Assembly: GCF_024679245.1 (NCBI RefSeq)
Contig: NC_090187.1
Coordinates: 4,614,909 to 4,678,908 of the forward strand
Length of the DNA stretch: 64,000 bases
DNA from: Pseudorasbora parva
Taxonomy: Eukaryota; Chordata; Actinopteri; Cypriniformes; Gobionidae
Direction of reading: 5' to 3'
Both the position numbers and the translations under genes were made by a program. Shown here one piece after another: positions 12,952-24,752 of this stretch. Position 1 is the stretch's first letter. Every line of letters begins with the position of its first letter. The notes under the pieces were generated by a model. That model worked only from the letters and a program-made list of their open reading frames with translations. It was not told the DNA's origin and made no database searches.

Positions 12952-14231
12952 GTGAGATCTCAGTATTGATTGTGTTTGTATTTTTCCACTTTTACTCTAC
13001 TAAAGAGTAAATTAGTAAAGAGTAAACTATATTCAGGATGGAACATATACACTTCTTAATCTTTTCGTTTCATAATACATCAGACAGCTGTTTTTATGCT
13101 TACAGTGACAGAAATGTACTGTTTGTGCTCACATGAATAATGCAGCCACAAACCATGGCTGTATCTCTACATTATGCACGCACAAAAAAAATTAGCTCTA
13201 CATGGGGACCGTTCTTCTGCACATTCACTCGCAAGTCATGATCTCTTGCCGTGGTTAGTTTTGGAGTATTATCCCAGTTTAGCCATTTTAGCACAGACAC
13301 AATTTTAGCACTGGTTTCACAGACCAGGCCTAAAGCCTAGTTCAGACTGCATGATTTTCAAACTCGTCGTGTCACTGCTCTTTTCACACTGCATGACTGT
13401 CTGGGGTAGCATTCAGTCCCTACTGTGTTCACGCTGAACGATGGATCTGCGACAGAGGGTTTCACACTACATGACTCTACAGGAGGAACAATCGCAGACA
13501 ACTCTCTCTTTATTGCACAAACTACGTTTCCCATCTAAACACACGTGCGAAGTGACAAGTAAACTTCACAGTTCTCGCACAAGACTTGGAATTGTTATTA
13601 AAAATTAAAAATGATCAAGTTTGCAGAAAGTTTGCTGCTGCTGCGGCTGGACGTGCAAATGTTTGGGCTTTATTTCTGTTTGATAGAATTGTAATAATAT
13701 CTATTAAAATACTGATATTCTGTCTATGACTCCTCCCTGAACCTCTTGCTTTCCTGTATCTCACTCTCTCATTGGCTGTCGGTCATCGCCGATGTAATTT
13801 TCAGTCAGAACACTTTTCACACAGCAGGATTTTTAATCGCCGACAGTTCCAGATATTTAGCATGCCATATATCTTGCAGGCGACTCGTCAGCGATTCTTT
13901 CTGATAGCGTCTTTGATCATTCACACTGCGGGCTTGTCACTCGCGTGCACGAGCACCGATCTGCCTATGATCTCGGGCATTTGTCAGCGATTTCGCAAAA
14001 CCTGTCGGCGAGTAAAAATCAGGGTTAAAATCGGGCAGTGTGAACTCTGCTTAAGCCTAAGCCCAAACTAAAATGTATCTAAAATGCATTATGTATAAAT
14101 ATACTAAACACAGTGACTGCTCCAGGTTCACACCACAATGCTTATACTTGAGCTTTATTTTAATATCGACTCTGTATATCCATTGTATATCCTCTGTATA
14201 TCTAATGTCTGTATTTCCATTACTTTTACAG
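12952..14231 (+). other. clmp: clmp last intron
   Basis: A 1.28-kb intron, donor GTGAGA and acceptor TACTTTTACAG. Its second half is a decayed inverted-repeat element (13325-14062). The first 370 bp show no recognisable feature. Confidence 0.85.
13325..14062. mobile_element. Decayed inverted-repeat element in clmp last intron
   Basis: The left end GCCTAGTTCAGACTGCATGA matches the reversed right end TCGGGCAGTGTGAACTCTGC with several substitutions. Internal words TCACACTGCATGACT and CATTCACACTGC are repeated. This is the pattern of a diverged non-autonomous DNA transposon. A 99-codon open frame within it has no splice or family support. Confidence 0.55.
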
Positions 14232-14571
14232 GGAGGATGCAGAAGCTCCAAAAGCCAAGCTGGTGAAGCCCAACTCCCTGTCCTCGTCCCGGTCTGGCAG
14301 CTCCCGCTCTGGTGCTTCCTCTACACAGTCCATGGTGCACAACAGCGTACCCCGAAGCCAACGTCCACGGCCACCCGCTGTCGCCGCCCTCAAGGAGAAC
14401 GGACAGCCCCACGGCTTCCCCCAGTCTCCCCCGGCCTACACGCAGGTCGTGCCTAAAACCCCAGAAATCCCTGCCACCCCAAAGTTCAGACCCCCCAATC
14501 CTCCGGTGGGCTTGGCCATCCCGACGGGTGTCATGGTCCCTGCTCAAAGCAAGGCCTTTCAGACAGTGTAG
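14232..14571 (+). CDS. clmp: clmp last coding exon: cytoplasmic tail and stop
   Basis: After TACTTTTACAG the first base completes Arg, then EDAEAPKAKLVKP leads into a Ser/Gly/Arg-rich stretch (SSSRSGSSRSGASSTQS), a Pro-rich middle unlike the mammalian protein (PPAYTQVVPKTPEIPATP), and the conserved end MVPAQSKAFQTV before TAG at 14569-14571. Start (EDAEAPKA) and end (AFQTV) match CLMP strongly; the middle diverges, as expected for a fish orthologue or paralogue. The four exons in the window give 256 whole residues, against about 370 for the whole human protein, so roughly the N-terminal third is missing upstream. Overlapping open frames on both strands are shadows. Confidence 0.95.
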
Positions 14572-15388
14572 AGAGTAAAGGATACGCAGCCTGATGCAGG
14601 CCTCTGTACAAGACACCCTCAGTGACTCTTCCAAAAGTTGCACCTATGATTGGAAAAAAAAATACATACACACACACAGACAAAATAAAAATCCAAAAAT
14701 AATACATAATTAAAGGATGTTAGTAAAAATAAAATCAATCATATAAAATCTAAAAAGTTGAATGCATATTTCGAAGGGAAAATACAGCGCTTGCCCCCTT
14801 CTAAAGAATTAAAAGAAAACAAGACAGGAACTGAAGAACAAGAATTTTCTATTCTCATTCTTTGGTACTCTCTACTTCTTTTGATCTCATGGCGCAGTCT
14901 GACCCTATTTTCACATTATTTGTTTCCCTTTTTGAACTCTTGAAGGCTTTGTGGGCGATGGGGTGGAAAGATTTCCCCAAGTGCAGTTTATTTATTTATT
15001 GTATCAGTGAGGTTAAAGTATTAAGGGCAGGCAGGGTTGATGAAACCCGATGGGGAGGGGGAGGTCCAGCGACTGCCCCTATGAAGAGAAATGAAGGATA
15101 TTATCCCAAAAGCTAATGTTCCTGTTGATAGTGAGGGGGCGGCTCTTGGAATACGGACTGTCCATCTCATTTGCAAAGTTCCCATTCATTTATTTTATTT
15201 TTTTATGGAATGCAATGCAAACATTAACTGTGACCCAAGGCAATCTTATTAATACCTTAACAAACCACTAAGAAGTACTAAACTTGAAGTGTTTGGAAAA
15301 AATGGACATCGATGGACATTCCAGTGGATGACAGCAATGTAGCGGCATAAAGAGACTTTAATAGTTCAGTTAATGCAGAACACACTGA

Positions 15389-15921
15389 GGGGTGAATTCA
15401 CTAAATGGGTGCGCTATACCTTAATGTGCTATATTTCACACAAAAAAAACACCTGCTGTCGGTTGTTGTCATTTGCTTTTTGTTAAAACCCAAAATTAGA
15501 CTGATTATTGTACCTTTTAACCAAAAATCTGTGCTACTGTGTTTGCCTGCCACAAAGTATTCCTATTACTGCCCTCCAGCACGCAGACGGTAAAAGAAAT
15601 GTATAGGAGATTTGGTCTAAGCAAATTTTCTTGCAAATGACTTCAAAAGTTGATAAAATGATGGAAAAGAGCATTTTATCCCAGAGTGTTATGCGGTCAA
15701 GCAAACTTTAATCATCTTTTCAGGTGCCTAGAGTTGCTGTACGTGCATTCCCAGTAAGAGACTCCAGATTGCGGTAATCTGCTGTAATCTGTATCCTTCA
15801 CATCCTAGCAATCAGAACTGACCTGCGGAATTACTTAAACTATTGTGTGATTTGCATAACTCGATTTAGTGAATTGGGTGTTAAAACAACTTGGGTGCGA
15901 TTGACTCTTAGTGAATTCCCC
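15389..15921. mobile_element. Inverted-repeat MITE (GGGGTGAATTCACTAA ends)
   Basis: The left end GGGGTGAATTCACTAAATGG and the right end TTAGTGAATTCCCC are inverted copies, with GGGTGCG / GTGCG just inside. Total length is 533 bp and there is no coding capacity. Confidence 0.7.
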
Positions 15922-15934
15922 TTTGTGTCAACTA

Positions 15935-16410
15935 GGTGAACGTGATTTCACCAAGAAGAACATGTTCCTGGAACAACATTACAATCAGCCAATTAGGTTT
16001 GAGGGACGTTTACAGTTTATGTCAAGTTTAGACTTACAACAAGGGTTAGGGGTGTCTACACCATTCTTATCCCTAAAATCAGAGGGAAATGGAGTGAATA
16101 AGAATAAGGGTTAGGGGGGATTGGGTTTAGGGGAAGAGATATGGTTAGAGGGTTATGTTTTTGGACAGGGATGTTGCTCCAGGATCAACAAAAACATTCC
16201 AATCAACCAATCAGATTTGAGGGACAAGTGTACAGTTTAGGTCAAGATTAGGCTTACAACTGGGGTTAGGTGCTTCTACATTAATGTTATGTGCATATCA
16301 TTTCATTTTGATTTTAGGGATAAGTTATGGGTAGGCCTAGGGGTAGAGACAGGGTTAGGACAAATTTTTTGGACATGGATGTTGTTCCAGGATCAATTAA
16401 ATTTGTCTTA
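15935..16410. repeat. Two diverged tandem copies of a ~215-bp repeat
   Basis: CCAATYAGRTTTGAGGGAC occurs at about 15990 and 16208, and GATGTTGYTCCAGGATCAA at about 16171 and 16379, giving a spacing near 210-218 bp. Both copies contain GGGTTAGGG-type words. This is a common form of fish interspersed repeat. Confidence 0.6.
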
Positions 16411-18666
16411 CTTGGCCAAATCATGATGACTGTTTCAACTACACTGCACTGATAGGAATTTTTGCATAATTATGTGCACATACATGGAGAATACGTACTT
16501 GACAGAAAGTCTGCAGTCTGGTTTCAGATGTCATCCTTACCGCTTCATAGACTATTTCATTTTGTATTACGCACTGCACGGTATATTCGTTAAAGCTGTA
16601 TTTCCAATGATACTGAAACCAAAATCGGTCACGAATACTATGAATGTGTATAAATCAAAGATAGTTTGGATTTTTATTTAATTTTTCCTTCTTTTCCAGA
16701 ATACCCAGTGGTACTACGTAATAGCATATGAGGCACAAGTAACTTTTTACTATAATCTCACAGTACTGTGGACAAGTAAATGAAAGGGAATGCCATAAGA
16801 GGGAGTTATGTACAGAGCGTGTGTGAAATGCGTGCGTGTGATGATGTCTGCGCATTTGCGGTACTCTCCTTCTAGTTTGTGTATGCACCACGGTACTGTC
16901 CTAGGACTCCCCTAGGACCCTCTAACAACAGGCTGTCTCAAGATGGCTGCCTTTTTGTGCCAGCCGCCCCACGGCTTCCTCCGCCAAGCACTGTCAAACC
17001 CCTCTCCATTAACGGTGTCTCTAAACCCCTGGGAAGACCTTGCTTGGTGCATTTGTGAAATTTGAAATGGACAAGTTGCCTGTTTTGTGTGCCTTCACAG
17101 TGAATTCTTCCCCTGAGATTGCTTTTGTCCTTCGCAATGTACCAGACAAATAAAGGAAGCCATGTGTAACACGGCGAGTGTTCTGACACAAAGAGGCAGT
17201 CCAAACACAGCCACACGAATAATGTACACTCTGTAGTCATGATGCTGTTTTATATTGTACATACAGATAAATATACGCACACAATATTCTTTAAGTTATC
17301 GGTTGAAGATTGAGGTTATAGGCCATAATAAAGATGTAGATGAGGTATTATGCATTTTCAGAGAGTAATAATTGGTCATTGTAGCCCCTGACCCGCTAAG
17401 CTCCCTTTAATAAGTAAAATCATTTCCTTCTTAATGGCTACTTGTATATCTGCCATTGATGGACTTCAAGAATATGTCTAAGAGAGGTAAAGCCATAAGA
17501 CGTGAGCGAGCATACTAAGCAATTACCCAACACTCTGCCCTCATACGCCCTTGTCAGTGTTCTTGGGCCACTTTCATTTTCACAAGTGTATATGCCAAGC
17601 AGAATAACCTTGTTCGTCAGTCTTATTGGGTTTCAGTTGCATTTGAGTCCGTAATGTAGCCGAGTGCTGCCTATGCCAATTCACCGGCTTTCTGCTACCT
17701 TCCCCAACAATTGTGTTTGATTCACACCAAAATGCTTCTTCCCAAGTGTACACAGTCTAACATGACCTCATAAATAGAGACACACTCGAGGCGTGCTCTC
17801 CAGAGCCACATTCTCCACGAGGCGGTGTATAGGCGATGTTGCTGGGTGAACTGTTGTCAGTAAGTGTGATGGATGGGCTGTCATGCCGTATGGGGAGTGA
17901 ATGATGGGAATTGTAAGGAGAACACATGCAGAGTTCTGTGGGTCCAAATCTTACAGAGGTACTCGACTACCCTTACCTTCAAACAGAGACCAAGTCAAAA
18001 CCCATCCAATTGGGCCTTTACAATATGGCTGTTTTTGTTGACATTTACTCTCCTTGTCTGAAATATGTGCTCTGTTCCAAAACTAAGTGAGCTGCCTTGC
18101 TGTCTACTGCCTACATAGGTAGCTGACTCAAATGTTGGCATCTTAATAGAGTGCAATAGTGCCCGCACACTTTCAGCGGCCTTGGCTTAGATAGATTTTC
18201 TCAGCTTTTTGTTCAAAATGTTTTTTTTTAATGAATTTTCAAAATATCTTTCTTTTGATATTGTGAACATTCAGATATTCATACAACAAAATATTCATAG
18301 GGCATTACATTTTTGTGAAATTTACAAAAAATGTGGTGGCTCACAACTAAACTAACAAAAAAAAACAAAAAAAACAACGCTGTTGGGGAAAGAGTTTAAA
18401 GTCTTTGTTAAAGACTTAATCGGAGTAGTTATGACCTTATGAGGTGTATACAAACATAAAAACTTTGATTTGAAGAAAAAATATTGGACAAAGTGTGTCT
18501 TGCGTTTAAAATAGAATAGGTGTGTTCGACTAGAAGTGGCGCTACACAGACCAAACGGTATAAAAGTATCGCGAGAGCATTTAGAGAGGTTCCTACTCTT
18601 TCTCTGATTGGTGGAGCTTTCTTTACAGAATCATGGTTAATGGAGTTTTTAACCCCAGATTCTCTC

Positions 18667-18835
18667 TAGCATAGTTCACCTAAAAAAAAAAAAAAAGTCA
18701 TCATTTACCTATCCTCACATCATTACAAACTGTATGACTTTCTTTACTGTGCGAAACATAAAGGCAGATATTTTGATTAATGTTGGTAACCAAACTATAT
18801 TGGTTCCCATTGACTTCCATTGTAAGGATAAAAAA
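18667..18835. repeat. Fish interspersed repeat fragment (TAGTTCACCTAAAA type)
   Basis: It begins TAGTTCACC-poly(A) and continues TCATCATTTACCTATCCTCA, TGTATGACTTTCTTTACTG and TTCCCATTGACTTCCATTGT. This series is characteristic of an abundant cyprinid repeat that starts with AGTTCACCCAAAA. Only one end is recognisable. Confidence 0.6.
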
Positions 18836-19047
18836 ACTAAACACTAAGCCATTTCTCATAGAAAGACAGACATACAGATTTGGTACATATATAATTGATT
18901 AACAAACTCATAGCTCATAGATCCCTTTAGAGAAAATGAATGGGATTTTTACTTCCAGAACCTGACTGTTGCACTTTATTAAAATGCAACTTCAAAAGAC
19001 TCAAGTGGAACCGGCTAGAGAGTAAATTTAGTGTGTTTTGATTTTAA

Positions 19048-19578
19048 AGGGGTGGTTCCGTGTTTTTTTCTAGGCTTGGTTGTGTTTATGGGGCACAGTA
19101 TATTAATACATTTTTTGTTTTTGTTTTTTTTTGTAACGCCGTATTTTTCTTATATTTGACCTTTATTCCACACCACTGTCTCCACTGTTCTTTGAACGGC
19201 TCGTTTGCTTCCTGAAAGCCCATCCCTCTGAAAAACGCAATGGTCTTAGATTGGTTAGATGGCCAAATGTAGTTTCCTGTATATTTATTGGCTGAAGTGC
19301 CAAGCACAGGTTGCGGGAAACGCCACGCCCCTTACCATTACGGGCAGAAGTCACATGTGTGGAGACTAGCGAGGGTTTATGATGTCACCAACCCAGGAAG
19401 AAGCTCGTTGTAGTCCAAACCGTTTTTGTAGGCAATCAAATACCATAACTTTAAAAGACAATATCTCCGTTTGCATTGAACTTTCAGCGCTGTAACTTTG
19501 CAGATACTGTTTATGATCAAGCAGCGACATTACACACTAACTAAAGTTAAAAAAGTGAAATTGCATGCAACCACCCCT
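19048..19578. mobile_element. TTAA-flanked element with AGGGGTGGTT ends
   Basis: TTAA at 19044-19047 and 19579-19582 flanks the inverted termini AGGGGTGGTT. Inside, sequence is unique to this window. Length 531 bp with no convincing transposase. Same target and AGG start as the elements at 4850, 26644, 44810, 48207, 52545 and 55478. Confidence 0.75.
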
Positions 19579-20744
19579 TTAATAGAGTTGGGCATTAGCA
19601 CATTGCTAAGCTAAAAACAAAATACTCTTAGGGTAATAATATATAGCACAGACAAATAGGTTTTAATTAGAACTTTTTATTCATACATTTTCTATTAAAT
19701 TAGTTCCTTATAGTCATTTTTTCACTCTGATTGTTGCAATGATTGTAATACAGTGTAAGTATACATGAAATGCTGCCTTGCTGTCTACTGCCTAAATAGG
19801 TAACAGGCCTCTAAAGCGGCATCCCTAACTGAAACTGAAGCTCGGTTAGAAGTTAATCAATATATTCCTTGCCATTTTGGATAGATTTGTTTTGTTTGGA
19901 TAGATTTGTTTATTGGAATGCATTATGAATGCAAGGATTCAGGTGATGCTGCCTTAGAATTGGGCCAGAAAAAAAAGGTATCTCAGAACCTTTTGGAACA
20001 GCCTTAAATGCTTTAACGCTGCCTACATGGGCAGCTGTCTAGGTTTTGGAACAGAGCTATGGTTTTATGTTTATTTTAGTCCTTTTACAGCACCTAAACT
20101 CGCCAAGATCAGAACACTGCATTACCAGGAAAGCTGATTGAAAGCTGCCTTCCAGCAGTTCCGTTCCTATGTTTTGGCACTTTTAAGGTCATTTTTATTC
20201 CTTTATGAGCCCTCCCAAGGGCCTCCTCTCCTCCCAACAAGAAGAACCGGTCAATTTCCTCAGACAATTAATCTTTAGTGGTTTTTATTTCAACACAGCT
20301 AAATGTGGTATTTAGAAACCACCTCAGAGCCGCCGGTGCATTCTAAAGCGTTGCTCACATTGCATGAGGGCATCCGTTTTGAATGGGAGCTCAGGCCAGG
20401 AAAACCGTTAAAGTCCATCTGCGAGGTGTTTTTGACATAACGCTCTTATTTAAAAGACGTACTTGACTATCTATGTAGCCTGATAAGTGTTACCCAACAT
20501 GGTTGTTATTAAAATAATGTTGGATGTCTAAAAAAAAGGCTCCTTCGACTCCTCTTAGAAACTGTAGCAGTATGTGTTACTTTGAGGGGTGTAAAAAGGG
20601 AATTCTTTTCCATTGGAAAAGCAAAGGGATTGCATGTTATGGCCTACAGGTCAGATATTGGGAATGCTTTGCTTCTGTGTTCATACCTGTATTCGGCTGA
20701 ATATGTAAGTGTAAATATGACCAACATCTTCTCTGTGAGTTTGT

Positions 20745-20750
20745 CTGTTT

Positions 20751-20794
<44 letters not shown>

Positions 20795-20796
20795 TT
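20745..20796. repeat. (TTTC)n microsatellite
   Basis: About 12 copies of TTTC; the 113-codon open frame crossing it is not a gene. Confidence 0.95.
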
Positions 20797-20935
20797 GATC
20801 ACATTGCTTTTTTTTTTTTTTACTGTGCTTTCCTCTGTTATCTTGAGGGCTTTTTGTTATTATTTTATTGTTGGAAGTGTGGGATCTTGGGCCTGTGTTT
20901 GCCCGAGAGTCCATGTCTGCTGAGACTGAAGGGAA

Positions 20936-20941
20936 AATAAA
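20936..20941 (+). terminator. Candidate polyadenylation signal AATAAA
   Basis: AATAAA directly upstream of a T-rich run in the presumed clmp 3' end. One of two candidates. Confidence 0.3.
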
Positions 20942-21082
20942 ATACTTTTTTTTTTTTTTTTTTTTGAGTTTTGTAAACCAGTTTGTTCATTTTGAAGAAG
21001 ATCCATTCTTGTAAATATGTCCCTCTACAAGTAAAAAATTGTATATTTTTACGGACTCTGAGTTATTAATACTTCATTTGCA

Positions 21083-21088
21083 AATAAA
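21083..21088 (+). terminator. Candidate polyadenylation signal AATAAA (distal)
   Basis: AATAAA in AU-rich sequence following TTGTAAATATG and TTGTATATTTTTA words. The change to repeat-rich DNA beyond about 21.5 kb makes this a reasonable distal end for clmp. Confidence 0.35.
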
Positions 21089-21552
21089 ATATTCAATGAC
21101 AAGCTATTTGGGAGCCCAGTTATTTGATTATTCTAAAGTGAAGCAACATGCATTTGTGTAAACAAGTAGTGAGAGAGAGAGAGAGAATATTTGTGATGGA
21201 ATTCACCTTTATCATGAGTAATCATGTGGAAATATGCTGGAAACATAATTCAAATATTATTCAAAAATAATATAATTTTATTTGAGCTATTATACAAAGT
21301 GAAATGACTGAAACAATTGATGTCATTAGACTTTGATAATGTTCCCACTCTCAATTTTCATGCATCCTTGATTCAGCAAATTATCATTTAAATGGAGATG
21401 ACATTTGCATTGTTGTCGTGACTTTTCAAACACACCAGCTTTATGTTGTGGAACTTTTTAAAACCATCAGCCAAAGGCCTTGATTTGCTTGTTTTTGTAT
21501 AAAGTAGTGGCCAAAAGTGAAGTCTAGCAAAGTCAAATCTCCCTTTATTTAA

Positions 21553-22140
21553 ATATACAATGTAATGCCATGCCCCTCCCAATCATTGAATTCAGGTGTT
21601 CCAATAACTTCCATGGCCACAGGTGTATAAAATCTGTATAAAAGCTTCATAGAATGGGTTTCAATGGCCGAGCAGATCATCCAAAGCCTTACAGCACCAA
21701 GTGGAACGGAAAGCGTGGGATGCAGTGGAGTAAAGCACGCCGCCACTGGACTCGAGCAGTGGAGACGTGTTCTCTGGAGTGACCATTCACGCTGACTGCA
21801 TAAAGCGTTGTTCCATAAAGACATGGATAAATGAGTTTGGTGTGGAGGAACTTGACTGACCTCAACCTTTGGGATGAATTAGAGCGGAGACTGCGAGCCA
21901 GGACTTCTTGTCGAACATCAGTGCCTGACCTCACAAATGTGCTTCTAAAAGAATGGTCAAAAATTCCCATAATCAGACTCCTAAACCTTAAGGAAAGCCT
22001 TCCCAGAAGAGTTGAAGCTGTTAGAGCTGCAAAGGGTAGGCCGACTCCATACTTAATCCTACCGCTCAAGAATGGGATGTCATTAAAGATCATGTGCATG
22101 TAAAGACAGGCGTACCAAAACTTTTCACAATATAGTGTAT
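21553..22140 (+). pseudogene. Tc1/mariner-like transposon, internally deleted
   Basis: The DNA follows a very common fish Tc1-like element: GAATTCAGGTGTTCCAAT and GGCCACAGGTGTATAAAATC near the left end, a transposase remnant with GGGTTTCAATGGCCGAGCAG, CACGCCGCCACTGGACTC and CAGTGGAGACGTGTTCTCTG, then a jump to GACATGGATAAATGAGTTTG and GAATTAGAGCGGAGACTGCG, and the right end CTTTTCACAATATAGTGTAT. About half of the usual length is missing, including most of the catalytic domain, and frames are broken by stops. It is inactive. A separate copy of the same terminal repeat is at 39836. Confidence 0.88.
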
Positions 22141-23291
22141 TATTAAGGATTTGTAAAAAGATTTTATAATAATGCAATGAAACGTTAAATTGTGCGTGCA
22201 AAATTTTTTGCCAGGCTGTCATACAAAGAAATTATGAACATGTGCAAAAACAAGAGAGGAGCAACAACATTTTAAACCGATGATAAACCGATCTAGTGAG
22301 CTTTTTATTTTAATACAATCAAATCTGTAGTTGTAGTTTGCATTTTTGTTCGCCAAATAATTTTGTCAACTAAATACCAAGTTTAGTGTTTTGTTCTTCC
22401 CATATATTAATATATTATTTAAAAAACATGTAGGGTCAAGTACCCTCTTCTGACATCATTTTTAGTCACTACTGTATGCGATAAAGTACATTCTATGTAG
22501 TATGAATGTGTGTAATGAAATCTGGTCATGTCGTTGTCATGTGATTTATGAGATCAGTTGCATCGCTTCACTGTGATTCACAAGACCCCTGTGGCCTCAT
22601 GGGATAGGAAAGTGCCCATCAGATGAGCCCTTCCAAATCTCTGCAGAAGTATAGTATAGTATAGAAGGATATAGTATTCTACTCTTCTCATGTATACATG
22701 TACATTATTTAACCAAGCTATTAGGGTCCAAAGATGAAGAAGGTTAACAAAGAAGGTTAAAATAGTAGTTTAACTAAAGATAACTAACTAGAAAACTAAG
22801 ACAGGAAACATGGGAGCTAAATCACAATGGAAATTGAATTAAACCTGAGCATACGTGTTACAGGTAGGGTCCATGGCTTAATATAACTAGAAAATGTATG
22901 TTTTATTCTATAGATATTAGTGTTTATATTTGCATGTGCTATATAGACACACAGTATCGCCTACAGTTAGCTCAGCTAGTACATTTGTTGTAAAACTCTG
23001 CTCCCTAGTGTTTGAAATGTCAAAGTGAGTCCAAATTTACAGATAATGTCAATTTTGGCCAAAAAAGAAAAAAAGAAAAGAAAAAGAAAACACTGTATAT
23101 ATTTATTAACCAAAATGCCAAACAATAAATAAAGCAGCAGATATTTAAGACAATTCATAAACCATTGTGTGTCTATTGTGGAGGCATAGACAAAACTGCA
23201 GATCAATTAATTTATTATTCCCGGATATTTTCCCAGTTTTGTGGGATCATACTGCAGTACTGATGAACAACATTCACATAAATCATCCTTT

Positions 23292-23292
<1 letters not shown>
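22141..23292. other. Intergenic sequence without recognised feature
   Basis: AT-rich sequence with short A-rich and TATAG runs. I see no exon, RNA gene or repeat family that I can name. Confidence 0.35.
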
Positions 23293-23361
<69 letters not shown>

Positions 23362-23668
23362 GCACACACGCATACACACACACAAGTTTGTTTTTGTGAC
23401 ATATGTGGACATTCCATATAGGTGTAATGTTTTTGATATTGTACAAACCGTATTTTCTATCCCCTTACACTGTCCCTAAACCTACCCATCACAGGGAACA
23501 TTCTGCATTTTTACTTTCTAAAAAAAACTCCTCCTGTATGATTTATCAGCATTTTGAAAAGTGGGGACATGGCCAATGTCCTCATATTTCACCCTCTCCT
23601 TGTAATACCTGTGTCATACCCATGTCATTATACACATTTGTGTCCTCATATGTCACAAAATCATAACC

Positions 23669-23765
<97 letters not shown>
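23293..23765. repeat. (CA)n - repeat module - (CA)n
   Basis: CA tracts at about 23293-23385 and 23668-23765 flank one copy of the module already seen at 8.4-9.2 kb (TATTTTCTATCCCC, CCTAAACCTACCCATCACA, TGTCCTCATATGTCACAAAA). The recurring CA-module-CA layout suggests that the repeat unit includes the CA ends. Confidence 0.8.
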
Positions 23766-23767
<2 letters not shown>

Positions 23768-24235
23768 ACAGAGTTAATGTATGAATAAACCATTTATTGA
23801 TGATTTACTGCATCAGGAACTAATAAAGATACTATGATTAATACACTCTAAAAAATCCTGGTTAAAAACAACCCAAGTTGGGTTGAAAATGCACCAACCC
23901 AACAATTGGGTTGTTTCAACCCAATGGTTGAGTTGTTCTTACCCAGCAATTGGGTTGTCTTAAGCAACATTTAACCCAACCACTGGGTTAAAACAACTCA
24001 ACCACTGGGTTAAAACAACTCAACCATTGGGTTAAAACAACTCAATTGTTGGGTTAGTGCATTTTCAACCCAACTTGGGTTGTTTTTTTAGAGTGTAGAT
24101 TAAGTAATATATGAATTGCTCTTAATTAAATGTGTCATCAAGTATTAATTCCCTAATAACATATTAAATTAACTAATAATGTAAATCAAGTGTTAATAAT
24201 CACAATGGTCTGTATGCAAGTACAGTAATATAATG
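23766..24235. mobile_element. Decayed GGTAACACTTTACAATA-type MITE interrupted by the foldback element
   Basis: Left and right pieces (AACCATTTATTGATGATT... and ...GATTAAGTAATATATGAATT) match consecutive parts of the elements at 11656 and 41364. The CACTCTAAAAAAT element sits between them at a TA, so the order of insertion is clear. Ends are decayed. Confidence 0.65.
23844..24095. mobile_element. Foldback MITE with CACTCTAAAAAAT ends (copy 2)
   Basis: A second copy of the element at 734-977: same termini, same AACCCAA/TTGGGTT arms, flanked by TA (23842-23843 and 24096-24097). One inner word (ACTGGGTTAAAACAACTCAA) is duplicated relative to copy 1. Confidence 0.87.
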
Positions 24236-24580
24236 ATGCAATATTGATGTGCGCTGGCCCATTGCCTGTAGCTGGATCCTTTCTAGTCTTTCGCATTTGG
24301 GACGTGGTGCGATGACATCACCGTTTCACAAAATATACGGATTGGCTGTACACACGAAAACACAAGGGTGTTGTTTTCAGATTTATCCTCTCTGGAACCA
24401 GGTTTCAAAAAATATTGTTTTCATGCTCCCAAAATGCCAGATCCGTGTGGACGGAACACTGATACGGTACAAAATGTATACGTACTAAACACGTCTCCGT
24501 GTGGACGAGGCCTAAATGTGAGGCAAAAAAAAGTCATTTATTGCCAGAAATGAGGTAGCACAGGTCTCATAACCAACACG

Positions 24581-24752
24581 ATCTCATGGTCATGCGTATA
24601 AATAGTACGAGTTTGCAATCTCGTGGAATGTATAAGTGCGTCTCATATGCACGCGAAAAACCGCGTACCATAAACACGCCACAAAACTCATTTTGGCGTA
24701 TACATTCCACGAGATTGCAAACTCGTACTATTTATACGCATTTTCGTGAGAT
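24581..24752. mobile_element. 172-bp foldback element
   Basis: ATCTCATGGTCATGCGTATA, then AATAGTACGAGTTTGCAATC and TCGTGGAATGTATA, returns as the reverse complement at 24695-24752 with few mismatches. Arms are about 60 bp around a 50-bp centre. The target duplication is unclear. Confidence 0.75.

Larger units (their letters stand above)
14572..21105 (+). other. clmp: Probable long clmp 3' UTR and flank
   Basis: No coding exon is evident downstream of the clmp stop until beyond 21 kb. The stretch contains an inverted-repeat element at 15389-15921, a tandemly duplicated repeat at 15.94-16.41 kb, a repeat fragment at 18.67-18.83 kb and a TTAA element at 19048-19578, but most of 16.4-18.5 and 19.6-21.1 kb looks unique. 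AATAAA occurs at 20936 and 21083 in sequence that looks like a 3' end (T-rich, TGTAAATAT). AATAAA-type words near 14.7 kb and 17.1-17.3 kb could give shorter transcripts. The 6.5-kb UTR is inference. Confidence 0.4.

Noticed and set aside
14560..14571. PDZ-binding class I motif at the clmp C terminus
   Set aside because: The end is FQTV with Gln, not Ser/Thr, at position -2, so the class I pattern is not met.
14155..14643. 162-codon minus-strand frame over the clmp tail exon
   Set aside because: A shadow of the GC-rich + strand coding exon.
20582..20923. 113-codon frame near the presumed clmp 3' end
   Set aside because: It depends on a TTTC microsatellite and a poly(T) run; no family resemblance.
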